Under the pieces are notes generated by a model. It was not told where the DNA came from. It did not search any database and was given only the letters and a program-made list of their open reading frames with translations. The position numbers and the translations under genes were made by a program. A DNA stretch of 64,000 nt. Source: Bryoerythrophyllum caledonicum. Lineage: Eukaryota; Streptophyta; Bryopsida; Pottiales; Pottiaceae. Below, piece after piece: positions 12,371 through 23,412 of this stretch. Every line of letters starts with the position of its first letter. Positions within the stretch are counted from its first letter, which is position 1. The stretch is taken from NCBI GenBank assembly GCA_963971425.1, contig OZ020520.1:24694754-24758753 (forward strand). The letters are read 5' to 3'.

Positions 12371-13904
12371 ATGGAACTGCCGAAAAAACTGAGCAAATCT
12401 CCGTCGACGTTGCTACGGTCGCCCACCATCAAGTCCGGGATCAACAGCCTGACGTCGCTGGACGAGCTCGAGCGCAGCCACCATCAGCAGCAGGCGAGCA
12501 AGGCGCTCCGGGGGTGCTGCTGGCCGCCTCGCGATGGTGGACACGCCTACCTCCGAGAGCGCCTCCAGCTGCTGGTGCCGCCATCGATCATCGTCGCGGT
12601 CCCCCTGGTGTGGTGGTGCGTGAGAACCAGCAGCCCCTCCAGCTACGGCCTCAAGTGGCTGTCGCTCGACAGCCTCATCCCCAGCTGGTACTGGCTCAAC
12701 GTCTCGGCCCTGCTCGTGCTGTGCGCGGCCGTCGTGGTGTCGGTGCACCTCGCCGGGGGCCCGCACCTCTTCGGGTCGCGGGCAGTCATCTGGGACGCAT
12801 GTGGACAGATCTGGCTCTTCGTGAACACCACTTGTCTGCAGCCGCTGGGCGCCATCCTGCAGCAGCTCAAAGAGAACGAGCGGAACGTCAGACTTGCGGC
12901 GCAGTCTTCTTCGTCGCCCGCCAAGGCCACGAAGCCGAAGAAGACGCAGGCGTATGGCGAGGGCGTGCAGACGTTCAGCAATGGGGATGTGTACGAGGGA
13001 GAGTTTTTCCGGGGCAAATTTTCAGGCAGCGGAGTTTATTATTTCTATAAGAGTGGGAGGTATGAGGGTGACTGGGTGGATGGCAAGTATGACGGCTTTG
13101 GTGTCGAGACATGGGCGCGGGGGAGCCGCTACCGCGGCGAATACCGACAGGGCATGCGCGAGGGTTACGGCATCTACCGGTTTTACACGGGGGATGTGTA
13201 CTCGGGTCACTGGTCCAACGGACAGAGCAATGGTTGCGGCATGCAAACTTGTGGTGATGGGAGCTGCTATGTGGGCGAGTTCAAGTGGGGTGTCAAACAC
13301 GGCTTCGGCCACTACCAATTCAGGTACAGACTCATCTTGTGCAAGCCTCTGTGTTTCGGTGGTTTGTTTGCAAAACATGCACAGTGAACTATTTGTTCAT
13401 TTGTTGATTCTGATGGTGCAGGAACGGAGACACATATGCCGGGGAGTATTTTGCGGACAAGATGCACGGATACGGCGTCTACAAGTTTGCGAACGGCCAC
13501 CGTTACGAGGGCTCGTGGCACGACGGACGCAAGCAAGGGCTAGGCATCTACACGTTCCGGAACGGTGACACGCACTGCGGCCATTGGCATGTGGGCACGC
13601 TGGAGAGCCGAAGCGTGCAGATCCCCAACGCCTCAGCTCCAGTGGCCGTCAATCACTCCAAAGTTTTGAACGCGGTGCAGGTAATTCTCTTGTATCTGAC
13701 CGAAATCTCTACACTTTTAGTGCAACAAATTGGGCTTTTGGTTCACTTCCATTTCCTGTTTCGGCATTCCAGGAAGCTAAGAGGGCGGCGCAACGAGGGA
13801 TGGACGTGGAAAGGGTGGACGACAAGGTGAAGAAAGCGGTGGGCCTTGCTAACCAGGCAGCCAACGCTGCGCGTGTTGCGGCGGTCAAGGCTTTGCACCG
13901 CTGA
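12371..13904 (+). CDS. Membrane-anchored MORN-repeat protein
   Basis: Predicted exons are 12371-13323, 13422-13680 and 13773-13904, in frame with GT-AG junctions, giving 447 residues. Plants have a conserved family of such proteins, often mislabelled SET7/9-like; MORN repeats bind phospholipids or act as membrane-associated scaffolds. A short conserved N-terminus (KKLSKSPSTLLRSPTIKSG) is followed by two hydrophobic segments (about residues 75-92 and 110-130), then seven or eight MORN units (about residues 195-410) of the pattern YxGxxxxGxxxGxGxxx, for example YEGDWVDGKYDGFGVETW. The C-terminus is an Ala-rich helix (AVGLANQAANAARVAAVKAL). No SET domain is present, so methyltransferase activity is not expected. 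Confidence 0.85.
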
Positions 13905-14672
13905 TCTTCTTGTCCATAGCTGCTACAGATTGATGTGTTTACAGCTTGATTATTATAGTGAAAGGAGGGAGGCCGTCTAGCCTGCAGGACGTGTGAAGTG
14001 CATTCGTTCACCACCTTGCTTGTAAAGTAGCCCTAACTGTTCTGTATCTGTTTCAGGAAACGTTAAAACGAGTGTACATTGGAAAACCCTATCTCATCTC
14101 CCAAGCGCTTGCATCTTTCCCTCATACTCTCCATGTACTCGCTCTCTACTCAACCAAGGTTACCGAATACGGAATATGTGTACTCGTATTCTCACTACAT
14201 TCAGTTGTCGTTGACGTATTCCGAATACGCCTGAATACATGATTAAATACATATTTCATAGTTTTTTCGAATACATGCATTCGGACAACTGTAAACTCAA
14301 CTACACTGAAAATCGTGTAACTGTGTCGAAACACTGCTTCAAGTTACACTACAGAGACCACACTAATTTGGTGGTTGCACTAATTTAGTAACCTTACTTG
14401 AAGTGACGAGTGAACGAGGCACCTCCTCCGAAATGTTTGTCGATTCTGCAAAATGATCCTGCAATCAGCTTCACGGGAATACTCGATAGTTACGGTTAAA
14501 GCTCACCACGGTCTTGTAAAGAATGATCGCCGGTGCCATAGCATGCCATAAGCTTACAATGTTCTGAGCGGTGCGGAGGGCCTTATCTTGAAAAGATAAA
14601 GGCGCGCCACATCCGTGACGACGGAGACGACATCTTGAGGCTCCAGTGTTGTCGAGGTCGCGCGGGGCGGCT
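13905..14672. other. Intergenic region with GAATAC-rich palindromic DNA
   Basis: It contains the 3' UTR of the MORN gene and the 5' region of the glyoxalase gene. Between 14160 and 14290 the motif GAATAC/GTATTC recurs in both orientations, suggesting a degraded inverted repeat. No gene was seen. Confidence 0.45.
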
Positions 14673-17600
14673 ATGGCGACGGCTATGGCGATGATGCAGG
14701 GCCTGGTTCCGTCAGTGAGCGCTTCGAGTTCTTGTGATTCGGTTTCTCGTCCAGCTGCAGTTCGCTCGCCGCTGGCTCGCTTGCCGGCGTCGTCGCTCCT
14801 CGGCTGCGCGCTTCCAGTATCACGTGAGTTTACTTTTGCGGAGCAGCTGGAGGATTCTTGCTGATGTGTTCGGGAATTCGAGGCGGAAGGCTCTGTGTTC
14901 ATGAGGTTAGGTTTGTGCGATTAGAGATGTTGCCAGGGACGTGTAATTTAGCGCGCAGTATCGAGTTCGTGTGCAATTTGAAGCGTGACGGATGGAATGG
15001 CTATGGCGAGTTTTTGTTGTCAGGTTGCGGGTTTGCGTTGATCTTTTCTGCTTTGTTTGTAGCTGTTGCGATTAGGATTAGCCATCGGACAGTTCGCTAG
15101 GACTAGTGCGTGATTTTAATGGTTTGCTCTGGAGAATCTGGCTTCTTGAGGTTTGTTGTACGTTCTTGTGCTGTGTACGAGGTATTCTTCGTATGGAGAC
15201 CGAATGCTGTTTTAGTATGCATGCATCTGAAGCGCTTTTGCTTTGAGAGATGTTTCCATTAGCTTGTGATTGAGCGCACACTGTCACGATGTCTGCGTAG
15301 CGCTTACGTTGCTGCGATTCGGCGAATTCTGTTGTCAGGTTGAGGAATGGCAGCGATCTTTTGTGCTTTATCCGCAGCGGATGTATTCTGGACAATTCGC
15401 TAAGACTTGTGCGAGATTTCATCGCTCGTACTATCGTGTCATTGCTGAGTTCAGTATTAGTTTCGGTGCTACATTGACGGGAGAAGTACGACGAACTATG
15501 CATCTTTCTTTGGCGCGTCTGACGATTGAAATCAACATTTTTCCTTCTCCGTTCTTGGATTGGTTTTTAGTCTGCCTTAATTGATCTTAGATTCGAGTTG
15601 CGTGTTTGAGGATTTTGAAAGTGCAACTTTGGACAGCGGCTGAGTCGTGATGGCATTTGACATTGTGGTTCGTAAACTTCGTTAGTGGACGTTTCTCAAA
15701 TCTCGATCGGAGAAGATCGGATTGGTCAACCGCATTACCGCTTAGGAGTGGAGCAAACTAACGCCTATTTGTTGAGTTAAGTCTTCTCAGTCGTCTTGTT
15801 TCGGCTCTTAGAGAATTGATGATAGCTACATTTTGCTTACATTGTAGCCACATAATAGCTACATTCGTCTATAATTTGTGGAAGGATGTCCTTGTGTTAC
15901 AGTGGACCAGAGCTTTAACATAGCTGATCTCTGACAGAGCAAGTCAGGAACGACTTTTTGCATTGATCTATCTACCTACAAATCGAGTGTTCTGTTTGCA
16001 GCGGTTTGACCGTTTACTTAAAAAGGATACATGTAAACCATGTGCTTGAGAAGCGCACTGCGGATTCACGAAAGATATGTTTGTTAATGTTATTTATTTG
16101 TAGTTATTTTGTTCAGTGGGGCAGCGTAATTTTCAAGTTCATGAAAATTTTGCACCTGCATTTTTCTCCCATTGGTGTCCTATTATTTAAGAAGATCCTG
16201 GGTTGGCGATTGTAGATGGTGGAATTAGAGGCCGGAAATATTTGCGGACGCGGGTGATTCAGGCGTCAAGTCAGATACCAGAGGAACTCGTGCAAAGGAG
16301 GCTGATAAATCTGCTGGCCTTGGCTGGCGCATCATTCTCTTTTTTGCCCGTGGACCTTCTGTCTGGTCAGAGTCAGGATACCTTGTCTTTGAATTGCTGT
16401 GCCATCTTTTGAGTGTTTCTTTTCATTTGCGGATTTCTCTCGGTCACATCATAAGAGTTAATAGCCCATGTCACATCGTGTAGATGAATATTAGATTTTA
16501 GGTTATGGATCGGTTTCCACACGATGTTTTCCTTTGATTTTGCCGTGTGTAGTCTAGGTTTAGGAGTTTTGGTTGATGTAGTTTTCGGGTTTTGTATTAC
16601 AGTGCTTTTGATTGTGCTCAGAGCTATGAGCGAGTAGTTTTATCCAATTTTTATTCTATTTCTTAAGGATGGCCTTCTTAACGCTCTCTTCTCTCTTTCC
16701 TTCGTGTTTGAAGTATCTTCCTGATGTGAATTGTCGTGCATCTCTGCAGGTAGGCAAATACCAGGTCTTCCTGGATTAAGTCAAGTGTTACAAGCTAAAG
16801 GCTCAGGGATTGTAGCGTCTGCTGCGTCAACTGGGGCGGCAACGAGCGAGGAGAGTATCTTAGAATTCGCCAAGAATGACAACCGCCGCATGCTCCATGT
16901 TGTGTACCGTGTTGGTGATCTTGACAAAACCATCAAGTACAATACACTTTTTTCACCTTCGCTCTTATGTCTGCAAATGATCGTCTCTATTCTTGTGATT
17001 TGTTCTTACGTCGAGCATTACCTCTGCACATCTCACTGGATGTGGTGGTCCCTTCGTTATCTTTGGCTAATGTATGTGCTTATGCAGGTTTTACACAGAA
17101 TGTTTAGGAATGAAACTTCTGAGGAGAAGGGATATTCCCGAAGAGAAGTACACGAATGCTTTCTTGGGCTACGGTCCTGAAGAAAGCAACTTTGTAGTAG
17201 AGTTGACATACAGTAAGTCTATCGAGTTATTCTGATGATATCACCTCCTGTATTTTCTATTAACTTTTGTGGCCACATTTTAGCCTACGTCTTCTGTTGC
17301 GCGTCTACAAGCGCTCGTTTTTTATATCCTTGATCCCACTTCGAATGTGAGTTCAAACATTCAAAGTATATTATAGGTACCGTTTGATGTTCAGCTCCCG
17401 TTTGCCATCCATAATCAGGAAGATGATTCTCTAACTTTTTCTTTAACATTTGTACAGATTATGGAGTGGACAAGTATGACATCGGCACCGGTTTTGGTCA
17501 TTTCGGTATTGCTGTTGAGGACGTAAGTTCAGCATTTTAGATCCAGAAGGTTGAAGGATTTCCTCAAGTAACATTATATATCTGTTGTGCAATCGCTACC

Positions 17601-18780
17601 AGCATGAAATTGAAGACTTTTATTATAGGTGGTTCGTGCATGGTAGGAGTGATAATCCTCCTAGTTTTGGGTGCTTATATATGCATGAAAAGCATGCTCA
17701 TACTTTCTAATTGTGATAAACTTTCCTTAACAGGTTGTTTTAAGTCCTTGATACAATTTTGCAGGTCCAAAAGGTGGTTGATCTTGTCAAGGCAAAGGGT
17801 GGAAAGGTTTCAAGGGAGCCCGGACCCGTGAAAGGCGGCAAGTCGATCATTGCATTTATTGAGGACCCTGATGGCTACAAGTTTGAGCTTATTCAGAGAC
17901 CCGCAACTCGAGAGCCTTTTTGTCAGGTCATGCTCCGTGTTGGAGACCTTGATCGGGCAGTTCAGTTCTATGAGAAGGTATTGATTCCTCTGTACCGCTA
18001 CTCTTTTGTATCTGGATGTCCAGAACTAGCCTTACTTTTTAAAACCACTTCGTATTTTGTGCTACGTTTTGATTGTGATGGGATTTTGCTTTGGCTTTTC
18101 ATTCGCACTCTAAATGTTGGTTTTGTCAATCTGTCTAGGCCTTTGGAATGAAGGAATTGCGCAGATGGGACAATCCTGAACAGAAGGTAATAGCACAGTT
18201 CTTGCAAGTCACTCCCACTTTTGTGTTCACAATTGTGTTTCTCATCCAATTTTTCTGATAGTTCTCGACTGGTCTTTGTTACAGTTCACCCTTGCAATGA
18301 TGGGCTACGGTGATGATGAATTGAACACAACCGTCTTGGAGTTGACATATAACTATGGTGTAGCAGAGTACACCAAGGGCGACGGCTACGGTCAGGTATA
18401 TTCGAATTGAAGTCTCCTCAGAAAAGATTCCACTTTTTGATCTACTATTTTCTTACATGCTCATGCTTTGTGATTCCAGATTGCCTTGGGCACAGATGAT
18501 GTGTACAAGACTGCAGAAGCTGTGAAGGTCTTCGGAGGGAAAATCGTTCGTGAGCCTGGTCCTCTTCCCATACTCAACACCAAAATCACAGCTGTCCTAG
18601 ATCCTGATGGATGGAAATCAGTACGTGACAAATTCATGTTCTTGAACTGTTTTAGTTAACAGTTTGTCCTACATTCTTTGCTGTTTTCTCTTTGTGAACT
18701 CCAAATTTCAGTTTCTGACACGTGAGTGGATCTTTCAGGTTTTCGTTGACAATGTTGATTTTGCGAAGGAGCTGGAATAA
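14673..18780 (+). CDS. GLYI: Lactoylglutathione lyase (glyoxalase I), two-domain plastid type
   Basis: Nine exons are predicted: 14673-14823, 16750-16936, 17088-17212, 17458-17522, 17765-17977, 18139-18186, 18285-18395, 18480-18620 and 18739-18780. All junctions are GT-AG and the frame is kept, giving 360 residues. The enzyme isomerises the methylglyoxal-glutathione hemithioacetal to S-lactoylglutathione. The first ~75 residues are Ser/Ala/Arg rich and fit a transit peptide. Two glyoxalase domains follow: the first starts at [20 protein letters not shown] and includes [20 protein letters not shown] and KFELIQRP; the second starts at [20 protein letters not shown]. Domain 1 keeps the His/Glu metal ligands of the Ni-type plant enzymes; domain 2 looks less complete (QVMLRV in place of HVVYRV). 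Intron 1 is unusually long (1.9 kb). Confidence 0.92.
14824..16749 (+). other. Long first intron of the glyoxalase gene
   Basis: The intron runs from GTGAGT at 14824 to the acceptor CTCTGCAG at 16749. Several ORFs of 70-140 codons inside it lack codon structure or domains and are not supported. Long leader introns in plant genes often enhance expression, but nothing here proves that. Confidence 0.6.
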
Positions 18781-19840
18781 ACCACGTCAAGGCCCAAGAT
18801 TTTCAAAACTCAGCAGCCCAATGTAAAGCGAATCGGCAGCTTTGTAAGTTCTGTGAGATTATGTACACCATGTCATAGTAAATGACCGGTATATGTACAG
18901 TTTTCTGTGAGTCTGCAATTTATGAAGAATAATATCCTTCAGCTTTAACATATGCGTGCGTCAATATGTTTTCTGGGAGGGCAATGCTTGCGTTGTAGGT
19001 GTTCACTTATCATACCAGATAAGGCCCAAGGTTTTTACAAATTCAGCAGCCAAGTAAACATTGATATGGCTACGTACGGAAGTCAACACACTATTTTTTA
19101 ACCCAGGTACTGTAACCTATGTTCCTGGAATTCCTCATGTCCTCATGGTTTTGAAGATCTGGAACAGGCCCCGATGCGCTTGTCTTGCTTTCATCAAATG
19201 TAGACATCGATGGGCATATTACCACCGTTGATTGACATGCTACAGCTCACCGAGCAAAGCCTACATGTTGCTTTGCCCAGGCGATTCTTGCCGATACAGT
19301 TATATATTTATTAGGTAAATTACTTATACAAATCTTTTATTTAGATTTTCAATGTTCAATTTTCAACTATTAACTTTTTCTGCTGTTTCATTCCCTCACA
19401 ATTCAATGCTGGAGTATGTTGGGTGGGGTTATTTAGGTGAAAAAATAAATTATTTGGATGAAACTATGGGGTATACTATGCAGGCATGTTAATACTTTAC
19501 CACTCTGGCTTGTTTATGGAAAAACCAAGATTTTTTCTGATTTTTTATTTTGGACAAGTCTCCATTTTGAATTAATTATGTACAAAACTGACCATAGTGT
19601 AGGGTATTCCTAGCTTTTCCAAGATTCTATAAATCAAAATCACAATTGGATTGTTGGAGAGTGTTCATGTAATGTGTGCACAAATCTAAACCTCATATCT
19701 CGAAGCCTCATGAATTTCATGCAAATTGAGTTTTAGCACCTCCGGAGTCCCATTTCGGGCTTCCTAGGCAGTAAAAGGGTTAAGTAAACAACAGATATCT
19801 AAGTAAATAATAGGTATATTATGTAAATGATGGGTGTATG
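18781..19840. other. Intergenic AT-rich DNA after the glyoxalase gene
   Basis: The first ~170 bp should be the 3' UTR. A diverged duplicate of part of it (AAGGCCCAAG followed by AAAACTCAGCAGCC, 18789) recurs at 19021-19055. Around 19790-19840 there are short repeats of the type AAATAATAGGTATATTATG. No gene was recognised. Confidence 0.45.
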
Positions 19841-19850
19841 ACAGGTATAA

Positions 19851-20241
19851 GAGCATCTCCACTCCAAGACGGAGAACCACCAAATTGGAGTTTTGTGAGG
19901 TCAAAAAGTCGCACCCATCACCTCAAAACGGGGAAACTTTATAAAAATTTAGAAGTTTTGGTGCATGGCACACCAAAAGCTCCTTGGATGGGGGGAGTGC
20001 ACCATTTTTTGATGTTGGTGACACACCCATACCCTCGCGACACGTGGCGCCATGTCATTGATATCGACACATGACGCCGTGTCATTGGTGGCCGGAGGTA
20101 AAAGGTCAAAGCATTTTTTTGGGTAAATTTTTTTGGAGTTTGGGGTGGAGCCAAGCAAGCACCAAACCCTAAACCACTCCTGGCGTGAAATTTTTTTTCC
20201 ATCCTAGCGTGGAAAATTCCACGCCAGGAGTGGAGATGCTC
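19851..20241. mobile_element. Tourist-like MITE of the PIF/Harbinger superfamily
   Basis: The termini GAGCATCTCCACTCC (19851) and GGAGTGGAGATGCTC (ending 20241) are perfect inverted repeats. They are flanked by the direct trinucleotide TAA at 19848-19850 and 20242-20244, the target duplication typical of PIF/Harbinger. It is 391 bp and encodes no protein. The terminus resembles the widespread plant GAGCATCTCCA MITE end. The larger Harbinger element at 35081 ends differently after GAGCA, so mobilisation by that element is uncertain. Confidence 0.85.
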
Positions 20242-20244
20242 TAA

Positions 20245-21421
20245 CAAGGCTGGCCTTGATCCGTTGGGGACAATGGGGTTCCACAACTGAAGTGAATATA
20301 TAAATGAAAAACTTGCAATTCCTCAAGATTGAAACTATATACTCTCTCGAACATGTCGATTTTGTTATTGCAAGAATGAAGAAAGCATACTGTATCAAAA
20401 CTAGAGGTCAATAAAATTCGGAGTGAGAGAAACATTTTTTTTGTGAACCCTGCTATACAGGATCAGCGCATCATATTCCGAGGCCAATCATTCAGAAAAT
20501 GTTATAACTCGACAATTTTATCGCCGTGCACCGACTAAGTGTCTACTTAAATGTACAAATTGAACACCAAAACTCTCTGCCATTCCTCCCATGACATGAC
20601 ATATCACTGAAGATAAAATAGCACATTGCAGCATCAGTTGAACTTACTGCAAAATGTGTGCACTAGCTCAGAAGTAGTTGGGACTGTCCTTCCATTGCTG
20701 GGATTTCCTGTTCATCCTCTTCATCGTCCTGCACCGAATAAGTTTCATGAAGTCAAATATCCAAACTAGACATCCCTTTCCATGACGTTACTAGCTCTTG
20801 AAGAATTAACATAACATTTCACCGAAGGTAAGATAGTGCTAAGAAGAAATTTTTAAGCTGAGCAAATTAACATGTGTTCTAACCTCTTCTTTCATTTTAC
20901 ATGATTAACATCAGCCCTGATTAGCGCTAAATTGATCTATAATCAGCTCAAAGACGGAAAAGGCAGATCCATGGTACAACATGTCTCAAAAGGAGGAAAA
21001 CTGGTTCTAATTTGGGCCTAAAAAACACCAAGATCTTCCCTAGTCAATTGAAGGATAGACTTCCAAGCTTTGCTCTTAAGAAGTAACCATTAGTAAATCA
21101 AAAGAGAATATCTTCATCATGATTCACAACATTCTAGAACCAATGCTAGGGAGAAGGATTTCTAGATGAGCTTTGAACCATTAAAACCGAAATAAACTAC
21201 AAGAGGCTTAAAGAAACTGAAGCAAGTGGCCATCATAGAGAAGAAACAAATGTGTGTCAAGGAATGACCATGGCCCATAAAAATAGGAATTAATGACTGT
21301 TGAGACTGTGATTCGAACTGTGATTCCAAGAATCGAATACGTTCAACAATGTTAAGGTTGGGTGATTTTACAAACAACTCAGCAGAACAGATTGAACTTA
21401 CTGCATAATGAATGGCAAAGC
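20245..21421. other. Region downstream of IWS1 with a duplicated 3' end
   Basis: At 20636-20682 the plus-strand sequence repeats, with few changes, the last ~45 bp of the IWS1 end region (21395-21440), including the reading of the C-terminal NYF-stop. Preceding minus-strand codons read KRMNRKSQQWKDSPNYF, similar to a basic IWS1 tail. The remainder is AT-rich and shows no gene. Confidence 0.5.
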
Positions 21422-22732
21422 TCAGAAGTAGTTGACAGCGCCGCGGCCTTCAACGCTGATCTTCGAAGCCTGCATGCTCTTCTTCGCCGTCTTCAACTGC
21501 TGCAGCTTCTTGTTCATCTTTTGCCGCTTCTCGTCCTGGCGCTGCTGCCTGGCGCGGTTCTGAAGGTCCTGCGGATCCACCTTCGACTCAGGACGGCGCA
21601 CAAAGTCCAGCGGAAGCGCTTCAGGGCGAGACGCATGTTGTCTGTAGCCGGGATCGCCTCGCTTCAGCTCTTTGGAGCCTTGAAACATATCCAAATCGTC
21701 TCCTCGGTCGGCGTGCTTCGCCGGTGCCTTCTTCACAATTCTGCGAGGCTGCGGCCGCTCCTCGTCGTAGGTGCGCAGGTCCTCATACCTGGTGCTCTTC
21801 TGGAAAATTGGCCGGCTCCATTTGTCGACGAGGTCACGCGCGAGTTTTTTGTTCGTCGGCGTTTCCTCGGGAAGACGCGACAGGAACATCACTACCTTGC
21901 CCAAGCCGCTCTTCTTAAGCTGCTCACGCCGCTCGAAAAGCTCGACGTCGATGGGGAGATCCGTGAGCAGCTTCAGGAGCGTGGTGCGGATGTTCATGTT
22001 CGGGAGGGAGCCGTCGGGCAGCGGCTCCAGCCAGTTCTTAAGCGACGAGAGCACGCCGCGGTCGAGAAACTCCATCTGGAGTTGCCGCTTCTGCAGCACC
22101 GTCCAAAGCTCCGGCAGCATCTTCAGCTTCTCGATCGCCGGCTTTGCGGCGCGGTTTAAATCTGCGTCGGTCTCGGCCGCCACGTCCAGCTTCGCCATGA
22201 ACTGCTCCACAAACATGGCGATCTCCTCCGGCGTGCGCTCCAGCTTCTTCTTTTTCTTCCCCTTCCCGAACAAGCGCCCGTCCTCCGCGTCGTCCTCGTC
22301 CACCTCCTCCGCCTCAGGGTGGCGCGCGTACCCGTCCTCATCCTCCCCGTCACTATACACAACGCGATCCTCCTCCGCCACGCCTTCGTCGTCGATAAAC
22401 CTGTCCTCGTCGCCGACTCCGGCCACCGAGTCCCACATCTCGTTCATCTCCTTCTCCCCGCCGCCACGCACCTGCCCGCCGCGCGCCTTCTTCGCGGGTC
22501 TCCGCCTCGCCGGCTCTTCCTCCTCCGACTCCGACTCCACCACCGCCCTGCCGCGCTCCTCGTCCGACTCCTCCTCCACCTCCACCACCGCCTTCTTCAC
22601 CAACCGCTTCCGCCCCCGCCCCCCGCCCCGCCGCTCCTCCACCTCCGGCTGAATCATCCCCTCCTCCTCCTCCGACTCCACATCCCGCGCCCTCCCTGCC
22701 GACTCCGGCGATCCCTCTCGCGAATCACTCAT
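21422..22732 (-). CDS. IWS1: IWS1 transcription elongation factor
   Basis: A single uninterrupted frame from the ATG at 22730-22732 encodes 436 residues. IWS1 (Spn1 in yeast) binds SPT6 and RNA polymerase II in the nucleus and links elongation with chromatin; in Arabidopsis it also supports brassinosteroid-responsive transcription. The N-terminal ~165 residues are acidic, charged and low-complexity. The TFIIS N-terminal domain (about residues 165-300) includes WTVLQKRQLQMEFLDRGVLSSLKNWLEPLPDGSLPN and VVMFLSRLPEETPTNKKLARDLVDKWSRPIF, both strongly conserved in the family. The basic C-terminal tail ends in KISVEGRGAVNYF. Introns are absent here. A plus-strand ORF across the gene is an antisense shadow. 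Confidence 0.93.
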   Translation of the reverse strand: MSDSREGSPESAGRARDVESEEEEGMIQPEVEERRGGGRGRKRLVKKAVVEVEEESDEERGRAVVESESEEEEPARRRPAKKARGGQVRGGGEKEMNEMWDSVAGVGDEDRFIDDEGVAEEDRVVYSDGEDEDGYARHPEAEEVDEDDAEDGRLFGKGKKKKKLERTPEEIAMFVEQFMAKLDVAAETDADLNRAAKPAIEKLKMLPELWTVLQKRQLQMEFLDRGVLSSLKNWLEPLPDGSLPNMNIRTTLLKLLTDLPIDVELFERREQLKKSGLGKVVMFLSRLPEETPTNKKLARDLVDKWSRPIFQKSTRYEDLRTYDEERPQPRRIVKKAPAKHADRGDDLDMFQGSKELKRGDPGYRQHASRPEALPLDFVRRPESKVDPQDLQNRARQQRQDEKRQKMNKKLQQLKTAKKSMQASKISVEGRGAVNYF

Positions 22733-23156
22733 CCTCACAAACTCCCTCTCTCTCTCTCACACACAACAAGCGCACCAAACTGCAAATGAAGGTGAAAATG
22801 AGAACACCGGGGCTATAAGAGAGGCTGCGACTAGGGTTTCAACTCTGGATTGCCACAAAGTGGTCAAAACTTGCTCGAATTCAGCGAATGAGGAGTTGAA
22901 TTGTAGCGCTCGCCATGGCGCTGCGATGAAAGGATGCGCAACGCTGTTCGATCGCTGTTGGTAGAGATGTGAGCCTTCAAAGATCAAACCCTAGATGAGT
23001 TCCTCCGACAGAACGTCCTTCAGAAATTCACGTCGAGTGTGCAGTTGAAAGGGAGCTATTCACAAAGGAACTTTTAAAGTAGCTTTTTCACGCAAAAGTA
23101 GGAAATGTGGCATTTACTTTCAGACTTTTACTTTACATACTTCAGGAATCTCGGTA
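22733..23156. promoter_or_regulatory. Upstream region of IWS1
   Basis: This is the 5' flank of IWS1 up to the pogo element. A TC-rich stretch (CTCTCTCTCTCAC on the plus strand) lies just upstream of the start and is a common plant leader feature. No other signal was assigned. Confidence 0.4.
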
Positions 23157-23412
23157 CAGTCACAACTCTATAAATGTTACAGGCCGGGAGCAGAAAATTT
23201 ATAACATATATATAGAATTATAACAACTAACATTTATAGAATTTAACACGACAATATATAAAATTTATAGAAATAACGCTTAAAAAACCTCAAATTAAAC
23301 AATATAACGTTTATAAAAATAAAGGATGAAAATACAAATGATATAACATAATTCAACTAAACTAATTGTAAAACATAATCCATATTGTAGTAGCTTGACG
23401 AGATTCTTCCAA

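Noticed and set aside
14858-16412. Several ORFs in the first glyoxalase intron
   Set aside because: They lie between a matched donor and acceptor, lack domains, and overlap on both strands.
21771-22652. 293-codon plus-strand ORF across IWS1
   Set aside because: It is the antisense of a strongly conserved IWS1 frame; its Ser-rich translation comes from acidic and basic codon runs on the other strand.
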